The notes under the pieces are model-generated. The model ran no database searches. It saw only the letters and a list, made by a program, of their open reading frames with translations, and was not told the origin of the DNA. Position numbers and translations under genes: made by a program. DNA of 64,000 nt from Nothopassalora personata. Its lineage: Eukaryota; Ascomycota; Dothideomycetes; Mycosphaerellales; Mycosphaerellaceae. This document shows, one piece after another, positions 32,647-44,703 of the stretch; positions within the stretch are counted from its first letter, which is position 1; each line of letters begins with the position of its first letter. The stretch lies in assembly GCA_033816765.1 (NCBI GenBank), contig CM066294.1:1922001-1986000 (forward strand), in the 5' to 3' direction.

Positions 32647-34009
32647 TCAGAGTGACCCTGTCCACCCGGGAAATCCAGAAAACATTTCCTCCCGTAGCGC
32701 CACCAAGCCCTGAGACGGACACCTCATGGCACTCGCCATCGGTGCAATCTTTCCAATCACCAGGTTCACCGCAGCACCAACAGCACCAATCACTCCTCCA
32801 TTCCGGACAAGATCCGGCAGGAAGAACTCGATACTCTGGAGGAAGAAACAAGCAGCATTATTGCCCTGCGCTAGGAACCTGCCGTCCATCACACCTCCCG
32901 GAATGTCAGTGAAGTTGACTGGCGTAAACGTGTTGACGGTGCCAGTATTAGAGCCTACGGCGATCTGATCCGGATACATGGCGAAGAGAGCGGCTACGTC
33001 GGCACCCAGTGTCGCGAAGGTGTAGGGGACCGAGGAGTGGTAGAAATCTGATGGGATTCGTTCGTGGCCCTCTGTGTAGGTCATTATGCCATCGGAGGCT
33101 TCAGTGATGGCATGAAAGGACAAAAGATCTTCTCGTCGAAGAGCGCCGGGGCGAGGGCTGGAAGGACCGTAGTTTGCGAACATGCGCACGTTGAAGGACG
33201 AAGTTCCTTGCGGAAGGACAATACCGGGCGGAGCGATCTTGTTGCAGTAAGGGTTGGTTGAGATGCAGTATTGGACTGGGCTTCGATCAGCAATGTAGAT
33301 GAAGCCAAGGATGTTGAGACATACAACGATACGAGACATGTCGACCGAACTCCTCAAGACCGTAGTATCCGGTGTCGTTCTGAGCTAGGAGATTCTGCAT
33401 GAATGGGAGGTAAAGCCGGACAGGGTCGCCATCGGGCTCGTACGCATCGCGTCGTGTAACGCTGCTGTCCGCTTCGAAGCGGTTGTGGGAGAGGTTCAGG
33501 CCCAGAGGTCTTCCAAGCAGCGGGCCAAGGAGAGGACCTAGAAGATTCTTACTGTCTACGAGCGCTTGGGGAGCGGTCGCACCGATCGAGAACCAGTTCC
33601 CGTCTCCGGCCTGCACAGCGGCGAGAACACCGAGGAACGTCGCGAAGTCAGGGCTCATGCCAAAGACGTCCTGGCAAGCTTTGGACGATTCGACAATGTT
33701 CGTGTAACCGTTCCTGGCAAGGTAGCCATGGTTGGCCATGGTGTTGACTATCATGTCCGGATCAGCATGATGGAACCATCGCAAGTATGGCTACGCACGA
33801 GCTGGGCATGGTCCTCGAGCGTCGCCTGGACCAGGAGGTATGAAGGCATGCTCGCCAGTGGTGGATACAGGTACCGGCGACGCGACGTTGGCCTGCCTGG
33901 GAATCAGATGGTCGGACGACGTGGCAACGATGTAGCCTGGCAAGGCGGATAATGGTTGTACGCTCAGTGCTAGGCACACAAGCCAGCCCGTGCCCTGCCA
34001 GAGACGCAT
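32647..34009 (-). CDS. Secreted peroxidase, chloroperoxidase-like family 2
   Basis: Exons complement(32647..33275, 33346..33747, 33799..34009) give 413 residues. A signal peptide (residues 1-22, WLVCLALSVQPLSALPG) is followed by GPCPA, whose Cys is the axial heme thiolate of the family. The first splice continues as LNTMANHGYLARNGYT, the standard family block. Later features are SHNRFEADSSVTRRD (the SHN-x-E-D region), EGHERIPSDFY and the final Cys pair around NNAACFF and MRCPSQG. Heme-thiolate peroxidases halogenate or peroxygenate organic substrates extracellularly. The acceptor of the second intron was chosen by frame (EEF to VQYCIS); a nearer AG would break the frame. Confidence 0.88.
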
Positions 34010-34850
34010 TATGCTGTAGGTGCCAAATAAGAGTGTAAAAGCCGGCTTGAATCAGAAGGCACCGATCTCGCGGCGAAGGAAGCGGATTATGTAGTCGCTC
34101 CGTGTCACAGACTCAATGGTCTGCCTGCCTTCGAATCGTTCGTTGCACATGACATTAGAACAAAACTTCGATAGGCCGTAGTACGCATCCTGCTTGACGT
34201 CGTTTGACGTGGCTCGATACTGATCAGCATATCCGTGGCGACCGGCTGTACTGAGTTCCAATGGATTTCTCTCGCCTTTATGCGAGCGAACGCCATGGCG
34301 GAGCGCGTGAGGCCGCTCTTTGTGATTTTGGTAGTAGCAGAACAGCCATCGTAGGTAGCTCCTGCCAACTCCGTGCAAAGCCGTCAGATTGCATGCTCGC
34401 GGTCACTTCAGCCATCTCATCGAGCGATTCGAGACATGATCGAGCCCCGCGAACAAACTAGTTCTATCGTGCTTCGTTACTCCTTGAGTTGCAGCCGAGG
34501 GTTGATAACGTAGGTCGTTGCCACTGTGGCATTGTAACAGACCATTGCGCAACGCGTTATGTCTTCCTATAGATAGAGATAGGCGTGGTTGATTCTTGAG
34601 ATGCAGCTACGCTTCGGCGAGATCGAGCAAATGCGTCTGTCTGCTGCCATGTCAATCACCGGCCTTTGATCTTGGCTGCCCACTCTTGGCGTTCTGCTTG
34701 GACACGAACTGCAAGAAGTTCTGTCAGTCTTCGTCCATCTTGCGGCGTGTGATCGGTATCAGTGTATCTGATTTCTAGCCAAGGAAACACACCAAAGATT
34801 GAAAGTCTTGCGGCAGCCGCCAAAACACAACACCATCAAGGTTTCCTCCA
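34010..34850. other. Gene-less stretch of about 840 bp
   Basis: A minus-strand frame at 34052-34378 (DAYYGLSKFCSNVMCNERFE) has some protein character but no start, domain or partner exon. Otherwise nothing is seen. The right part holds the promoter of the SET-MYND gene. Confidence 0.5.
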
Positions 34851-36613
34851 ATGGACGTCGAAGTCAGGACATCCAACATCAAAGGTGCCGGCCGCGGTCT
34901 TTTCGCGAAGAAGGATTTCCATGCTGGCGACCTCGTCCTCTCACTGGATCGCCCTTATGTTGCTGAGCTAGATATCGACCGGTTGAGGGACACATGCGCC
35001 TGGTGCTTCCAGCGCGGTGCCACCGACGATTTCGAGAGACAAAGGAGAGCTGCTCTGGGCAACTTCACCAACTCCATAGTGGACACAAAAGCATGCACCG
35101 GATGCAAAAGAGTCCGCTACTGCTCGAAGTCATGTCAAAGTAAAGCATGGAAGCGCGAGCACAAGTGGGTTCCAGGCTCCTTTGCATGTCTTAGGCCTCT
35201 ACTGAACTTAGTAACATTGCCTTTAGGTATGAGTGTAAAGTGCTTGCGCCGAAGGACAGACCTGATCTTCCTCATGGGGTCAGGGCCGTGGTAAAGCTGC
35301 TTGGCCGTATGAAGAATGATCCCGAAGGAAAGGACGAACCTTTACTTGACATCCTGCAATTCTGGCCTGCCGGAGTTGCGGACAAGACAGCACTGGACGA
35401 GTTCAAGAAGCAGAATCAGCAGAGGTATGAGGACTTTGGCATGCTGGCGTATGGCGCTTGGAAGTATGCCGGTGAGCCAAAGATGGGAGGGACGGAGTCG
35501 GAAGCAATAGCCAAGGGCTTGTTCTTTAATGTGAGTATCGTTTGTCGCTCAGGCGCCTACAAAGCTAATAGGGCCTCTCAGGTTATGAGCAATACGGTGC
35601 AGCTCAGCAACCCGCTCGATGACACGTCACTAGGCATGGGCTTCGATCCGATCATGTGCAGCGCCAATCACTCCTGCGATCCCAACGCAGCTGCTCTGTT
35701 CAACCAGCCCAGGCAGATCCTTCGAGCACTCAAGCCCATCAAGAAGAACGAGGAGATCTTCATGAAGTACACTGATGTCTCAAACCCACTGTGCGTCCGA
35801 CAAGCAGAGCTCAAAGGCTACTACTTCTTCACATGCGAGTGTGCTCGCTGCAAACAAGGTCCGATATTCGCAGAGGATGTCTTCCTGAAGCCTCCGGAAG
35901 AGCTGAAGTCCGAGTTCGCCACTATCGCAGACAGCGTCCTGATTCCTCGGCACGAGAAGTCATTGGCGGCATTCTCGGTACCTTCCAAAGACCCAAAGGC
36001 CGGAAAGCGCATGGCCGCCCTCCAGGCCGAAGCATTCTCGGTCAGCGGCTCGAGCGAGGATCTCAATCGCGGCAACACAGACGCTGGGGAGGACGAAGTC
36101 AAAGATGCCCTCAAGCTCTGCCTGAACAGTGGGATGTGGAGCTATACACGCCAGCCAGTCCCACATCTGATCCGTCAACTGCTGATCTTATACCTATCTC
36201 AAGGCAGGATGTATGCTGCATGGCGTCTCGGAGCCTTCCGGCACTTCCTTATTGCTCCAGACCTCTACCCTCAACCATTCTATCCAGATCGTGTCATCGA
36301 CTGCTGGCTCATGGCGACTGTCACCAACAGTCTGTGCAACCCAAACATTCCGTCCCACAAAGAGATCTTTGAGCAGTGCTTGCAAAGCGGCTTTGATCTT
36401 AGGATCGTGTACTTTGGCTTCCTGCTTGAGACACGGGAACAGATTGAGAAGAGCTACGGAAGAGACTCACCATTCGGAAGATTGGTGGAGACTGTGTATC
36501 AGCAGACCGTACAGAATACGGACATCAGCCTGGACGAGGTCAAGGCGAAGATCAAAGAGAACTGGCCCAAGCTCGAAGCTGTGGCGAGGAACGTCGACAT
36601 CCTGAAGCTATGA
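34851..36613 (+). CDS. SET and MYND domain protein methyltransferase
   Basis: Exons 34851..35164, 35227..35530 and 35582..36613 give 549 residues. SET opens at residue 9 (NIKGAGRGLFAKKDFHAGD) and is split by a MYND zinc finger (CAWCF...CTGCKRVRYCSKSCQSKAW, residues about 46-100), the SMYD arrangement. SET resumes with SANHSCDPNA (cofactor pocket), followed by the post-SET cysteines CECARC. A helical C-terminal region of about 300 residues resembles the SMYD tail. It is predicted to methylate Lys on histones or other proteins using S-adenosylmethionine. The second intron is 51 nt with no in-frame stop, so its retention would add 17 residues (VSIVCRSGAYKANRASQ) inside SET. Splicing it gives the better SET alignment. 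Confidence 0.9.
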
Positions 36614-37164
36614 AAAGACGAGACGAACGAGACGAACGAGACGAAGGTGGCAGCCTGAATATCGCGCAACGAATCAAACTCGGCTCATAGCCGCGCCAAG
36701 ACGACGCCCGAACTCGCTGGACTTCGCGTAAGGCACGTTTCACGTATACACCACCTGAGACCATATCGCTACAATTGGCTGTCGTACTACGTAAGATAAA
36801 TAATGACTATTAACGAACTCGGTATCGTCTACTATCGAGCGTCGCCGGCGCTTGGCTGTCGGCAGTATCGCACATGGCCAAGTATCAGTTTACCACAAGG
36901 CCCGACACGCCGTGTATACACGAGACGTGCGTGGCCGCCCATCAGATGAGGTCCACTATCGTATGAGCTGGCGAGAATACATAAGCTGTTCCCGCTGCTC
37001 GCCCAGCATGTCTCTTACCCCATCACCGTTCGTCGTGGTGTCAATCTTTCTTCCAGCTCTGTGAGCAGCAGTCTCTCCTTTACATTCGCTTCACATAACT
37101 CAGGGCACAGGTGCCCCCACAGCCTTCTTCAATTCATCCACAGAACAAAACGACACCAGCCAAA
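36614..37164. other. Intergenic with short tandem repeat
   Basis: A (GACGAAC)-type minisatellite (GAGACGAAC units) lies at about 36617-36645, just after the SET-MYND stop. The rest is the promoter of the LPMO gene; nothing else is seen. Confidence 0.6.
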
Positions 37165-37953
37165 ATGAAAACCACGACCATCACCACCCTCACCTCCCTC
37201 CTCACCCTAGTCTCCGCCCACGGCTACTTCGAATCCCCCAAAGGCCGCCAACCCGGCGATGCCTTCAAAGCCGCCTGCGGTCAACAAGCCTACTACCAGG
37301 TAACCTCGCCCCGCCCCTCCCTCACCCTCTCAACCCATTCCCGAGTCATTCCAAGCCTAACATCCGCCCAGCTGAAAAGCGACATCAACGGCAACATCCA
37401 AGGCCTCAAAACCACAACCGCCAACCAAGCCGACTACGACGCCTGTAAATGCCACCTCTGGCAATGCAAAGGCCTAGAATTCGACGACAACTCCAACAAC
37501 GTCCAATCCTACACCGCCGGCCAACAAGTTCCCCTCTACTTTCAAATCGTGGCCCCACACTCGGGTGTTGCGAACGTCAGGTAAGTCTTTCCCACCCACC
37601 CACCCACCGCTCTGCCCGCCCCGCTACATGGATGCTGACCGGTGATCAGCGTCATCGACTTAGCAAGCAACACCGTCATCGGCAGCCCCTTGAAATCATG
37701 GGATCAGTACGCCTTGACTTCTGAAACGATGCAAGCCGATTGGCAGAACTTCACGGTCACGATTCCGACGGGTTTGGACAGCAAGTGCGCGACGAAAGGG
37801 GCGTGTGCGATTCAGATGCATTGGGATGCGGCGACTGTGAACCAGACTTATCAGTCGTGTATTGATTTCACGGTGGGAGGCGGGACGTCGGAGAGGAACC
37901 ATTCGAGGGATTTTGCGCAGATGGTCAGGAAGCGGGAGTGGCAGTGGAAGTGA
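37165..37953 (+). CDS. Secreted lytic polysaccharide monooxygenase, AA16-like
   Basis: Exons 37165..37299, 37372..37580 and 37650..37953 give 215 residues. A signal peptide (LTSLLTLVSA) ends immediately before His, so the mature chain begins HGYFESPKGRQPG with the N-terminal His needed for the copper His-brace. Later family blocks are SDINGNIQG, CKCHLWQCKGLEFDDN, PHSGVANVS and the C-terminal TYQSCIDFTV. A second His (MHWDAA or APHSG) is available for copper. Such enzymes cleave cellulose or related glycans oxidatively outside the cell. The assignment to CAZy AA16 rather than another small LPMO group is from memory of the motif pattern. The first intron is 72 nt without an in-frame stop. Codon use is strongly C-ending. 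Confidence 0.85.
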
Positions 37954-38059
37954 TTTCTGTGGGTGTAGCTTGATGCTGGGCATCAGCGGTGGGGAGACTG
38001 TGTACGTTCGAGAAGTGTCGTTGTTAGAAGCAGTTCAATTGATTCTTTTTCAACTGGTG

Positions 38060-41000
38060 TTATGGTATCGTTCGCGAGGATGGTGCTTGAGTCCTGTATT
38101 CCTCTTTGAGGACCCACTTGGCACGCCCTCGGCCTCCTTTCTGCATCACTGCGATGGTTTTGAGCATTTCTCTGAATTCCATTGTTCTCTGCTCGTTACC
38201 ACAGTAGCGATTGAAGTGATCAATCAGCATCTGTGTGTATGCGGAGCCTCCCTGTGCAACCAAGTAGTCCCGAATCAGGATCAAAAAGTCCTTGCCTTTG
38301 GGCTGTGCGGTAGCAACCGCTCCTCCACGACCACGACTACCACGTACCGGTGTACCAGCACGACTAGAGGCGTTGGAAGCAGACGCGACGGCAGCGGCTG
38401 AAGCAGTGCCAATCTGGCGAGACTGTAAATGAGCGAGAACAGAAGCTGACGATGGACCACCACGACCGGCGCTACCTCGTCCGCCACGCATGGCTCCACG
38501 GCGAGGTGGTGAAGGATCACGACCGGCGCTACCGTACTGGCCTGTCCATGTCACACTCCCGGCAGGAAGCGATTTCGCAACCTCACCTGCGCGCTGGAGC
38601 TCGCGAGCGGCTTCCGCGGCCACTTTCTTCGCTTCACGTGCGATCATCTCGGGATCCGCCCGAATCGTCTTGCGTCCGTTGATAATAGCATCATGATCCT
38701 GTGCGGCTTGGACACCTGTACGGGAGAAGATTCCTGACAGGATCCGGTCGTCGTTGCCCTTCGCTTGATCGTTGTCCTTGGGCTCGTCTTCATCATCCTC
38801 ACCGCGCCACGCTTCTTGTCTGTCGACACCGGCGAAGGCGTTGATGGCAGCATGATCCCTCTCTTTCTCGGTCTCTTCTAGCGGAGTGGGCAAGCTCTGA
38901 CTATCCTTCCGGCCCGCATTCCCAGACAGTTTCACCTCAGTGCCTTTGAATATGCTGCCTGTCTCGGTCTGACCGTTCTCCATTGGCGTGCCAAGCGTAA
39001 ACAGATCGTGCAGATCACGAAGTTGAAAGGTCTGCCGCTGCTTCGGATCTCGTAAGATCTTATTAGATAGGAATTGTTTAAATATTTGTCGATGGTAAAT
39101 CTTTTCTTCAATGGTGCCAGCGGTCATCAGGCGATAGATCTCGACTTCGCGCTTCTGGCCAAGGCGCCACGCCCTCTCGCGAGCTTGCACATCTGTCGAT
39201 GGATTCCAGTCGGGATCGTAGATGATGACACGATCCGCACCAGTGAGATTCACGCCAAGCCCACCAACCTTTGTGGTAAGAAGGAAGACGTGCAAGTCGG
39301 GATTCTTATTGAACTCATCGACTAAGTCTTGACGGTCCTTGATCGAGGTATTACCGTCCATGCGTCGATAATTGAAGCCCTGAATTCCTGAAACGTAGCT
39401 TTCGAGGATATCCAGCATGATTCGATGTTGCGCGAACAGAAGCGTCTTGTGACCATTGCGCTTCCAGATTTCGAGCAATGCCTTGACGACCTATTGAGAG
39501 GGGGATGTCAGCAGTGACTCAGCGCCTGTCGCTGGCCGTGGAGCGCGCTTTCAACGAATTCCAGGGCTTTCAGTAACTGACCTGCATCTTGCCAGACTTG
39601 CTACCAATACCGTATTGATAGTCGGTCTTCTTCGAAAGTGTCTTGTGTTCCACGAGATCGGGGTGGTTGCAGATCTTACGAAGAATGTCGATGCCGTAGA
39701 GAGCCTGTCGCTTGCCGGCCATGATTGATTTCATGTCTTCGGAGTTCAAGAACCACTCGTATGCATCTCGCTGGAGCTTCGTAAGCTTACAGAAGAGGAC
39801 GCGCTCGCTCTTCTTGGGGAGATCGGCAGCTACGTCAACCTTGAACCTCTGTAGTAGATAAGGCGAGATGGCGTCTTTGAGAGTCTCTGCGCACTTCATT
39901 GCCGTCTCTACTTGCAGATTTGAGGCATTTGCATACCCACCTTGCCGTATCGGTATCTCAAACTGGTTCTTGAAGTTCACCAGTGTGCCCAATCTCATGG
40001 GATAGACGAAGTCGAACAGAGACCAAAGCTCAGTCAGGTTATTCTGCATTGGGGTGCCAGAGAGAATGACCCGGTTGTGAGTACGGAGTTCTTTGCAATA
40101 GATGGTGATGGCAGTATTGGGATTTCGGATCTTGTGACCCTCGTCGAGTACCGCATATTGCCAGTCGGTGGGAATGAGCAGCTCGGCGTAGGTCTGCAAG
40201 CCGGAGTAAGTGGTGACAAGAACATGACCATCACGCAAGACCTTGTCGACGATGCGCTTAGCCTGCTTGTAGCCCTTGCTTTGCGTCGCCTTCCGATTGA
40301 AGCGATCACCTTCCAGATCATCTTCAAAGCTTTCTTCTCTTCGAACATCTAGCATACCACTGCCAGAAGTGTGCAGAATCGAGACTCTTAGTGGAGGCCA
40401 CCAGCGATGAAACTCATTCACCCACTGCTTCATCACTGTGGCAGGGCAGACCACTATGATTGGCTTGTCGATCTTGCCCGAGTAGTGCAGTCCAGCAATG
40501 AACGAAATAATCTGAATGGTCTTTCCCAGACCCATTTCGTCTCCGATGATGCCTCCAACCTGCTGTGCGTACAATTCCCACAACCATTGCACGCCGGTCT
40601 TCTGGTAGTCGAACAGTGACGGGTATATATCACCGGGTATACGATATCCACCTTCGAAGACAGTGTCGGTTCTATTGGGGTGCGCCATGAACCATTCTTC
40701 TTTCGACTCTTCGACATCAGCCAGTGCCACCTCGTCTTCTTGTTCGGCTTTGACGTTTTCTGTTTGCTCTGTCTCGGCCGCATCCTGGGTTAATTCTCGT
40801 CGTTCTTTGTGTCGTTGCCGCGCCGCTCTCCGTCGTTTCACCCAACTCTGGACTCTTGCTTTGTATAACTGTTCGTTGCCATCATCGATGCCTGCGAGAT
40901 CTTCTTGCTCATCTGTCACAGCCGCTTTTTGCTTCCTCTTGCCCTTTCTCTTGATGCCCGGTGTTGTCGCAAGTGCCATGTCGCCTTCCGCATCGTCATC

Positions 41001-41960
41001 GGCTAGCTCAGCATCATCTCCGGACTCTCCGATCGCGGTAACGCCATCCTCGTCAAGGTCTGGCACATAAGTATCGGCATCATCTGCAGGTGGGCTGATC
41101 TCTTCCGAGACTGTCCTCGTTTGTCTCCTCGACGCCAGTCGCCTTCTCTTAGCTGGCCGCTCGGACGCAAACTCTTCGTCCTGCAAGCGCCGCGCCAATG
41201 CTTCATCGTCTTCTGTCTCACCACCAGCCGTGCTCGCAGCTGCACTCGTATAATCTTGCTCGAATCCTGGGGCAAGCAGGTTTCTGTGAGACAGAGGCTC
41301 AGCCGCCAGCTCTTCAGGCAGGTAGGCATCCGCTTCTTGAGCCTCCTCGTCCTCCTCTTCTGCATCCAACAGGACATCCCCAAGACTTGACGATGTTCTC
41401 AGCAACTGCATGCCCTTCTTCGAGAAGGGCGTGATCTTACCAGTACGAATGAGGAAGTCACGCTGGCTTTCGCCAGGCATTCGCTTGTTTCCAGCATTGT
41501 CGAGCAGCGTCTCGATTTCCTGTGCGTCGTTGTGGCGGTCGATCATGCGCTTCTGAATCTGCTCGAGGTCTGTTTCTAAGGGCTGCAGAAGACCATTGTA
41601 GTGGGCAATCTCGGCGCGTAGCTTGTCCTTCGTCACTTTGTTGCCAAAGTCGGTGAGCCTCCTCTCCAACACCTTGATTGCAGCCTGAAGCCTCTCCCTC
41701 TCTTTCTGCGTCTTCTCGAGTCGTTTCTGATCACGCTCATCCGCCTGTTCTACTAGAAGCTGATCTGCCTGTTGACCAATGTCTCTCTCGAGGTCATCTT
41801 GGTCGCGTACACCAGCACCGAGTGCCGCGAGCTGCGCAGCTTCATCGCCTCCGAGTGGAATGTCCCCATCTGCGATGTCGTTCTGTGCTTCCGATGAGCC
41901 TTCCAGTGGGTCGTTCGCGATGGTCAACTCGGGAGCCACTTCCTCAGATGGTGAGGCCAT
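38060..41960 (-). CDS. RAD26: SNF2-family DNA repair ATPase, Rad26/CSB orthologue
   Basis: Exons complement(38060..39490, 39582..41960) give 1269 residues; the 91-nt intron joins KMQ to VVKALLEIW. The product is the Swi2/Snf2 translocase of transcription-coupled repair that acts on stalled RNA polymerase II. The N-terminus has the CSB-type leader ([14 protein letters not shown]) and a long coiled coil. Acidic stretches and basic nuclear-localisation-like runs follow (KRKGKRKQK). Helicase motifs are [10 protein letters not shown] (I), [10 protein letters not shown] (II), [20 protein letters not shown] (III) and RAWRLGQKR (VI). The C-terminal end carries an Arg/Gly-rich segment and a small winged-helix-like block ([17 protein letters not shown]). 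The first ATG after an open but ATG-less frame is at 41960. Confidence 0.94.
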
Positions 41961-42488
41961 GTTGGCGATTCGATGTGGAAGTGTGGGTGAAAGAGAGGGC
42001 GAAGGAGAAAGCAAAGAGAGTCGGTTGTACTCGTACTCGTGGAAGGGCGGCTTATGGAGCAGGCATCACTGCGGCGTCGAGGTCACCCAGCAGCAGTGTC
42101 GACTTGCAGTCTCGTTGTCGTGCCACTGGGCGTGCGATGCGCTGCTCTTCCGTGTGTATTGTGTCGGCGATCAGTGGTGTTTCGCGAAAATCGATGCTGT
42201 TCTCCAGCACTTCCCCGTCTTTGGCGATGTCGACAGTGTCGAGATCGGAATTGAATGACGGAGTTGGACCCAGCAGCTCGGGTCAGTCCAGCTCGAGCCA
42301 GGACCCGCACCTCGGCAGGTCGTGTACTGTAGAACTACGGTATGACGGAACATGAAACATCGAGACGGACTGGCTGAAACAGGAAATGCGCAGAGCAGTG
42401 CCGATTCCATACATCAAGCACATTCAGTCACTGTATACCTCCATGCTATAGCACGAATACTATCTTCCGCAGTGTACTTCCGTCCACG
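41961..42488. promoter_or_regulatory. Divergent promoter region RAD26 / RING-CH gene
   Basis: 528 bp lie between opposing start codons. No repeats or extra gene were identified. Confidence 0.5.
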
Positions 42489-44213
42489 ATGGCTTCTATG
42501 CCGGCGCGCCAATCGTCGCAGCGCAGACCGTCACGTTCAGACCAGGCACCACGATCGACCTCGCATCCTGCTCAGTCCCCTACTAGAACCCGATCAGAAG
42601 ACTCGCAGACCATTTTCGTCAACAGTCCAGAGGAGGAGGGGGAGGAGGGGGAAGGGGAGGAACAGCAGACAGAACAACCATTGAACACATCCCCACCAAT
42701 ACCAGACGATACAAATGTCAAGAAGTGCTGGATCTGCTTTTCAGATTCTACAGAGGACACGCCCGAAACGTCGCGATGGCGCGACCCTTGCCCTTGCGCG
42801 TTGACCGCGCACGAGGAGTGCTTGTTAGACTGGATCGCGGACATGGAGGCGCCCAGGAATCAACTCGACCCACCAGGGCTCGCCGCGCTGAAGATTGAGT
42901 GCCCGCAGTGCAAGACGGAGATCAAGCTGTCCCGGCCGCGAGACTACCTTGTGGACCTATACCGTGCCATCGAGCGAATCCGTGCAAAGGTCGTCACGCC
43001 AGGATCGTTGACACTTCTTGGAGGTATACTCTACAACTTCAGTTTGGCCCACGGTATGCATTCAATATATGCCATCTTTGGGAGCGAAGACGGAGAGCGC
43101 ATACTACGGCCACTGATCTACAATGCGACACGGGCTCCTGTAGAGGCATACGCTGGTCAACCGCTCGAAGCTTCGGAACAGCTGCTTAACGTGTTGATCG
43201 ATCATGTAGTACACTGGCGACTCTATGTCGGGCTACCACTCATCACGCCACTGCTTGTGCTCTCGCGAACGTCATTCGCAGACGGCATACTACCATTTCT
43301 GCCGGTCGTCTTCTTTGCGTCGCAAGCACACTCGCCCGACGAACTCGTCGATTTCGCCCATTGGCCACCGAGCGCAAGCTTCGCGTTCGCAGTCCTCCCA
43401 TACGTCCGGACACTATACAACTTCTATTACAAGAAAGTCTGGGCCGAGCGGGAGAAGGAGTGGCTGAAGGCGATCCACCCTCGGATCAATGGAACCCAGG
43501 CCGAAGGGCATGCTGTCAATGCAGACGATCAGGTCCAGCCGGCCGACAATGGTGATGGCAACCTTGAAGTGAGGATCGATGGAGGCATCTGGGATGAGTG
43601 GGAAGACGACGATCAGGTTGAGCAAGCTGTTGCCGCAAACAACGCCGTTGCGCAGCCAGGTCAAGCGGCACGAGACGGCGACGAAGGTGCACCTGCACCT
43701 GTAGTCCAAGACAATCGACCTGTGCCCGGTGGCGGCGCAAACGAAGCACCTGCACAACAAGGAGCGGCTCGCCAACAAGCGGAGCAACAACAACAACAGC
43801 AGCAGCAGCAGCAGCAGAATCAACAAAATCAACCAGCCGGCCAGGAACGCGGACTCTTTTTCTCACCGACCGCGATCGCTGAAACAGTCCTCGGCGCTCT
43901 CATATTCCCAACACTCGCTGGATTCGCCGGTGAGGCCCTCAAGCTAATTCTTCCCTCGGCATGGATGGCATCAGCACCGCCGATCAGTACATTTCGCCAG
44001 TCACAATTGCTCACCAATCCGCGCTTCCGTATGTTTCAAAAGACGGGTCTACGGGGCCTACTTCAGCACAAGTGGGCGCGAAGTCTGGTGGGAGGATGTC
44101 TGTTAGTGGTCTGCAAGGATGCGTTGACGCTTTACGTGCGATGGAAGATGGCGCAGATGCATAGTAGACGGAGTGTCGTGGATTACGACCGGAGACGTGG
44201 AGCTGCGAGGTGA
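42489..44213 (+). CDS. RING-CH membrane-associated E3 ubiquitin ligase-like protein
   Basis: This is an intron-free 574-residue frame. Residues about 80-145 form a RING-CH (RINGv) finger: CWIC, then CPC, H-x2-C and CPQC, the C4HC3 order of MARCH/Doa10-type ligases. About four hydrophobic segments follow (GGILYNFSLAHGMHSIYAIF; YVGLPLITPLLVLS; ILPFLPVVFFA; FAFAVLPYVRTLY). Then come an acidic/Gln-rich loop with an 11-residue or longer poly-Gln run (CAA/CAG, near 43787-43817) and two C-terminal hydrophobic segments. I infer a multi-pass ER or Golgi E3 ligase. The fungal orthologue has no established name that I recognise. Confidence 0.85.
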   Translation: MASMPARQSSQRRPSRSDQAPRSTSHPAQSPTRTRSEDSQTIFVNSPEEEGEEGEGEEQQTEQPLNTSPPIPDDTNVKKCWICFSDSTEDTPETSRWRDPCPCALTAHEECLLDWIADMEAPRNQLDPPGLAALKIECPQCKTEIKLSRPRDYLVDLYRAIERIRAKVVTPGSLTLLGGILYNFSLAHGMHSIYAIFGSEDGERILRPLIYNATRAPVEAYAGQPLEASEQLLNVLIDHVVHWRLYVGLPLITPLLVLSRTSFADGILPFLPVVFFASQAHSPDELVDFAHWPPSASFAFAVLPYVRTLYNFYYKKVWAEREKEWLKAIHPRINGTQAEGHAVNADDQVQPADNGDGNLEVRIDGGIWDEWEDDDQVEQAVAANNAVAQPGQAARDGDEGAPAPVVQDNRPVPGGGANEAPAQQGAARQQAEQQQQQQQQQQQNQQNQPAGQERGLFFSPTAIAETVLGALIFPTLAGFAGEALKLILPSAWMASAPPISTFRQSQLLTNPRFRMFQKTGLRGLLQHKWARSLVGGCLLVVCKDALTLYVRWKMAQMHSRRSVVDYDRRRGAAR

Positions 44214-44427
44214 AGTTGACGTTGCATTAGGTTTTATGACGCTCTTGTGAAAGAGCCGAGCACGAGATATGATTTTTGAGCGCGGCGTTAGGCGACACTA
44301 TTGATGCTGATAACCCACTTCTCTCAGTAGTATATAGAGAGAACAGCTGAGGCCGTAATGTCGGTCATGAGCGGCACCAATCTCTTGAATCTCTTCGACT
44401 ACTCGCCTCATCGGTAGCATGCGCGAA

Positions 44428-44464
44428 CTCTATTACGCATAGCTGCGAGGTATGCGTAATAGAG
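44428..44464. repeat. Perfect inverted repeat, 14-bp arms, 9-nt loop
   Basis: CTCTATTACGCATA at 44428-44441 is the exact reverse complement of TATGCGTAATAGAG at 44451-44464. It can form a cruciform or act as a palindromic binding site. The right arm is also the start of the 92-bp direct repeat. Confidence 0.95.
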
Positions 44465-44619
44465 TTGAATGAAGTCACTCGGCCGTGATCGGTCGAGAAT
44501 GCGTTGGTTCCAAGGTCGTTATATCGTGCCACGCGTGCAAGGTATGCGCAATAGAGTTCGATGAAGTCACTTGGCCGTGATCGGTCGAGAATGCGTTGGT
44601 TTCAAAGGTCGTTATATCG
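44449..44619. repeat. Two direct repeats, period about 92 bp
   Basis: Copy 1 (44449-44526) and copy 2 (44541-44619) differ at a few positions (for example TGCGTAAT against TGCGCAAT, and CACTCGG against CACTTGG). Both end in GGTCGTTATATCG. A 14-nt non-identical spacer separates them. Confidence 0.9.
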
Positions 44620-44703
44620 CTGCTCCCGCCACAGCGCTCAACCATCGAAACCATAAGCAACAGGACCTCTAAGAACACTATCCGCATTTGCAAACCACCC
44701 ACC

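Larger units (their letters stand above)
44214..44703. promoter_or_regulatory. Upstream region of the methyltransferase with hairpin and direct repeats
   Basis: 490 bp without a gene. It contains a perfect 14-bp inverted repeat and a roughly 92-bp direct duplication (separate entries), all within 280 bp of the downstream start codon. Confidence 0.6.

Noticed and set aside
34052..34378. Minus-strand frame ending FLRREIGAF
   Set aside because: It has some protein-like character, but no ATG in a fitting context, no partner exon and no recognisable domain.
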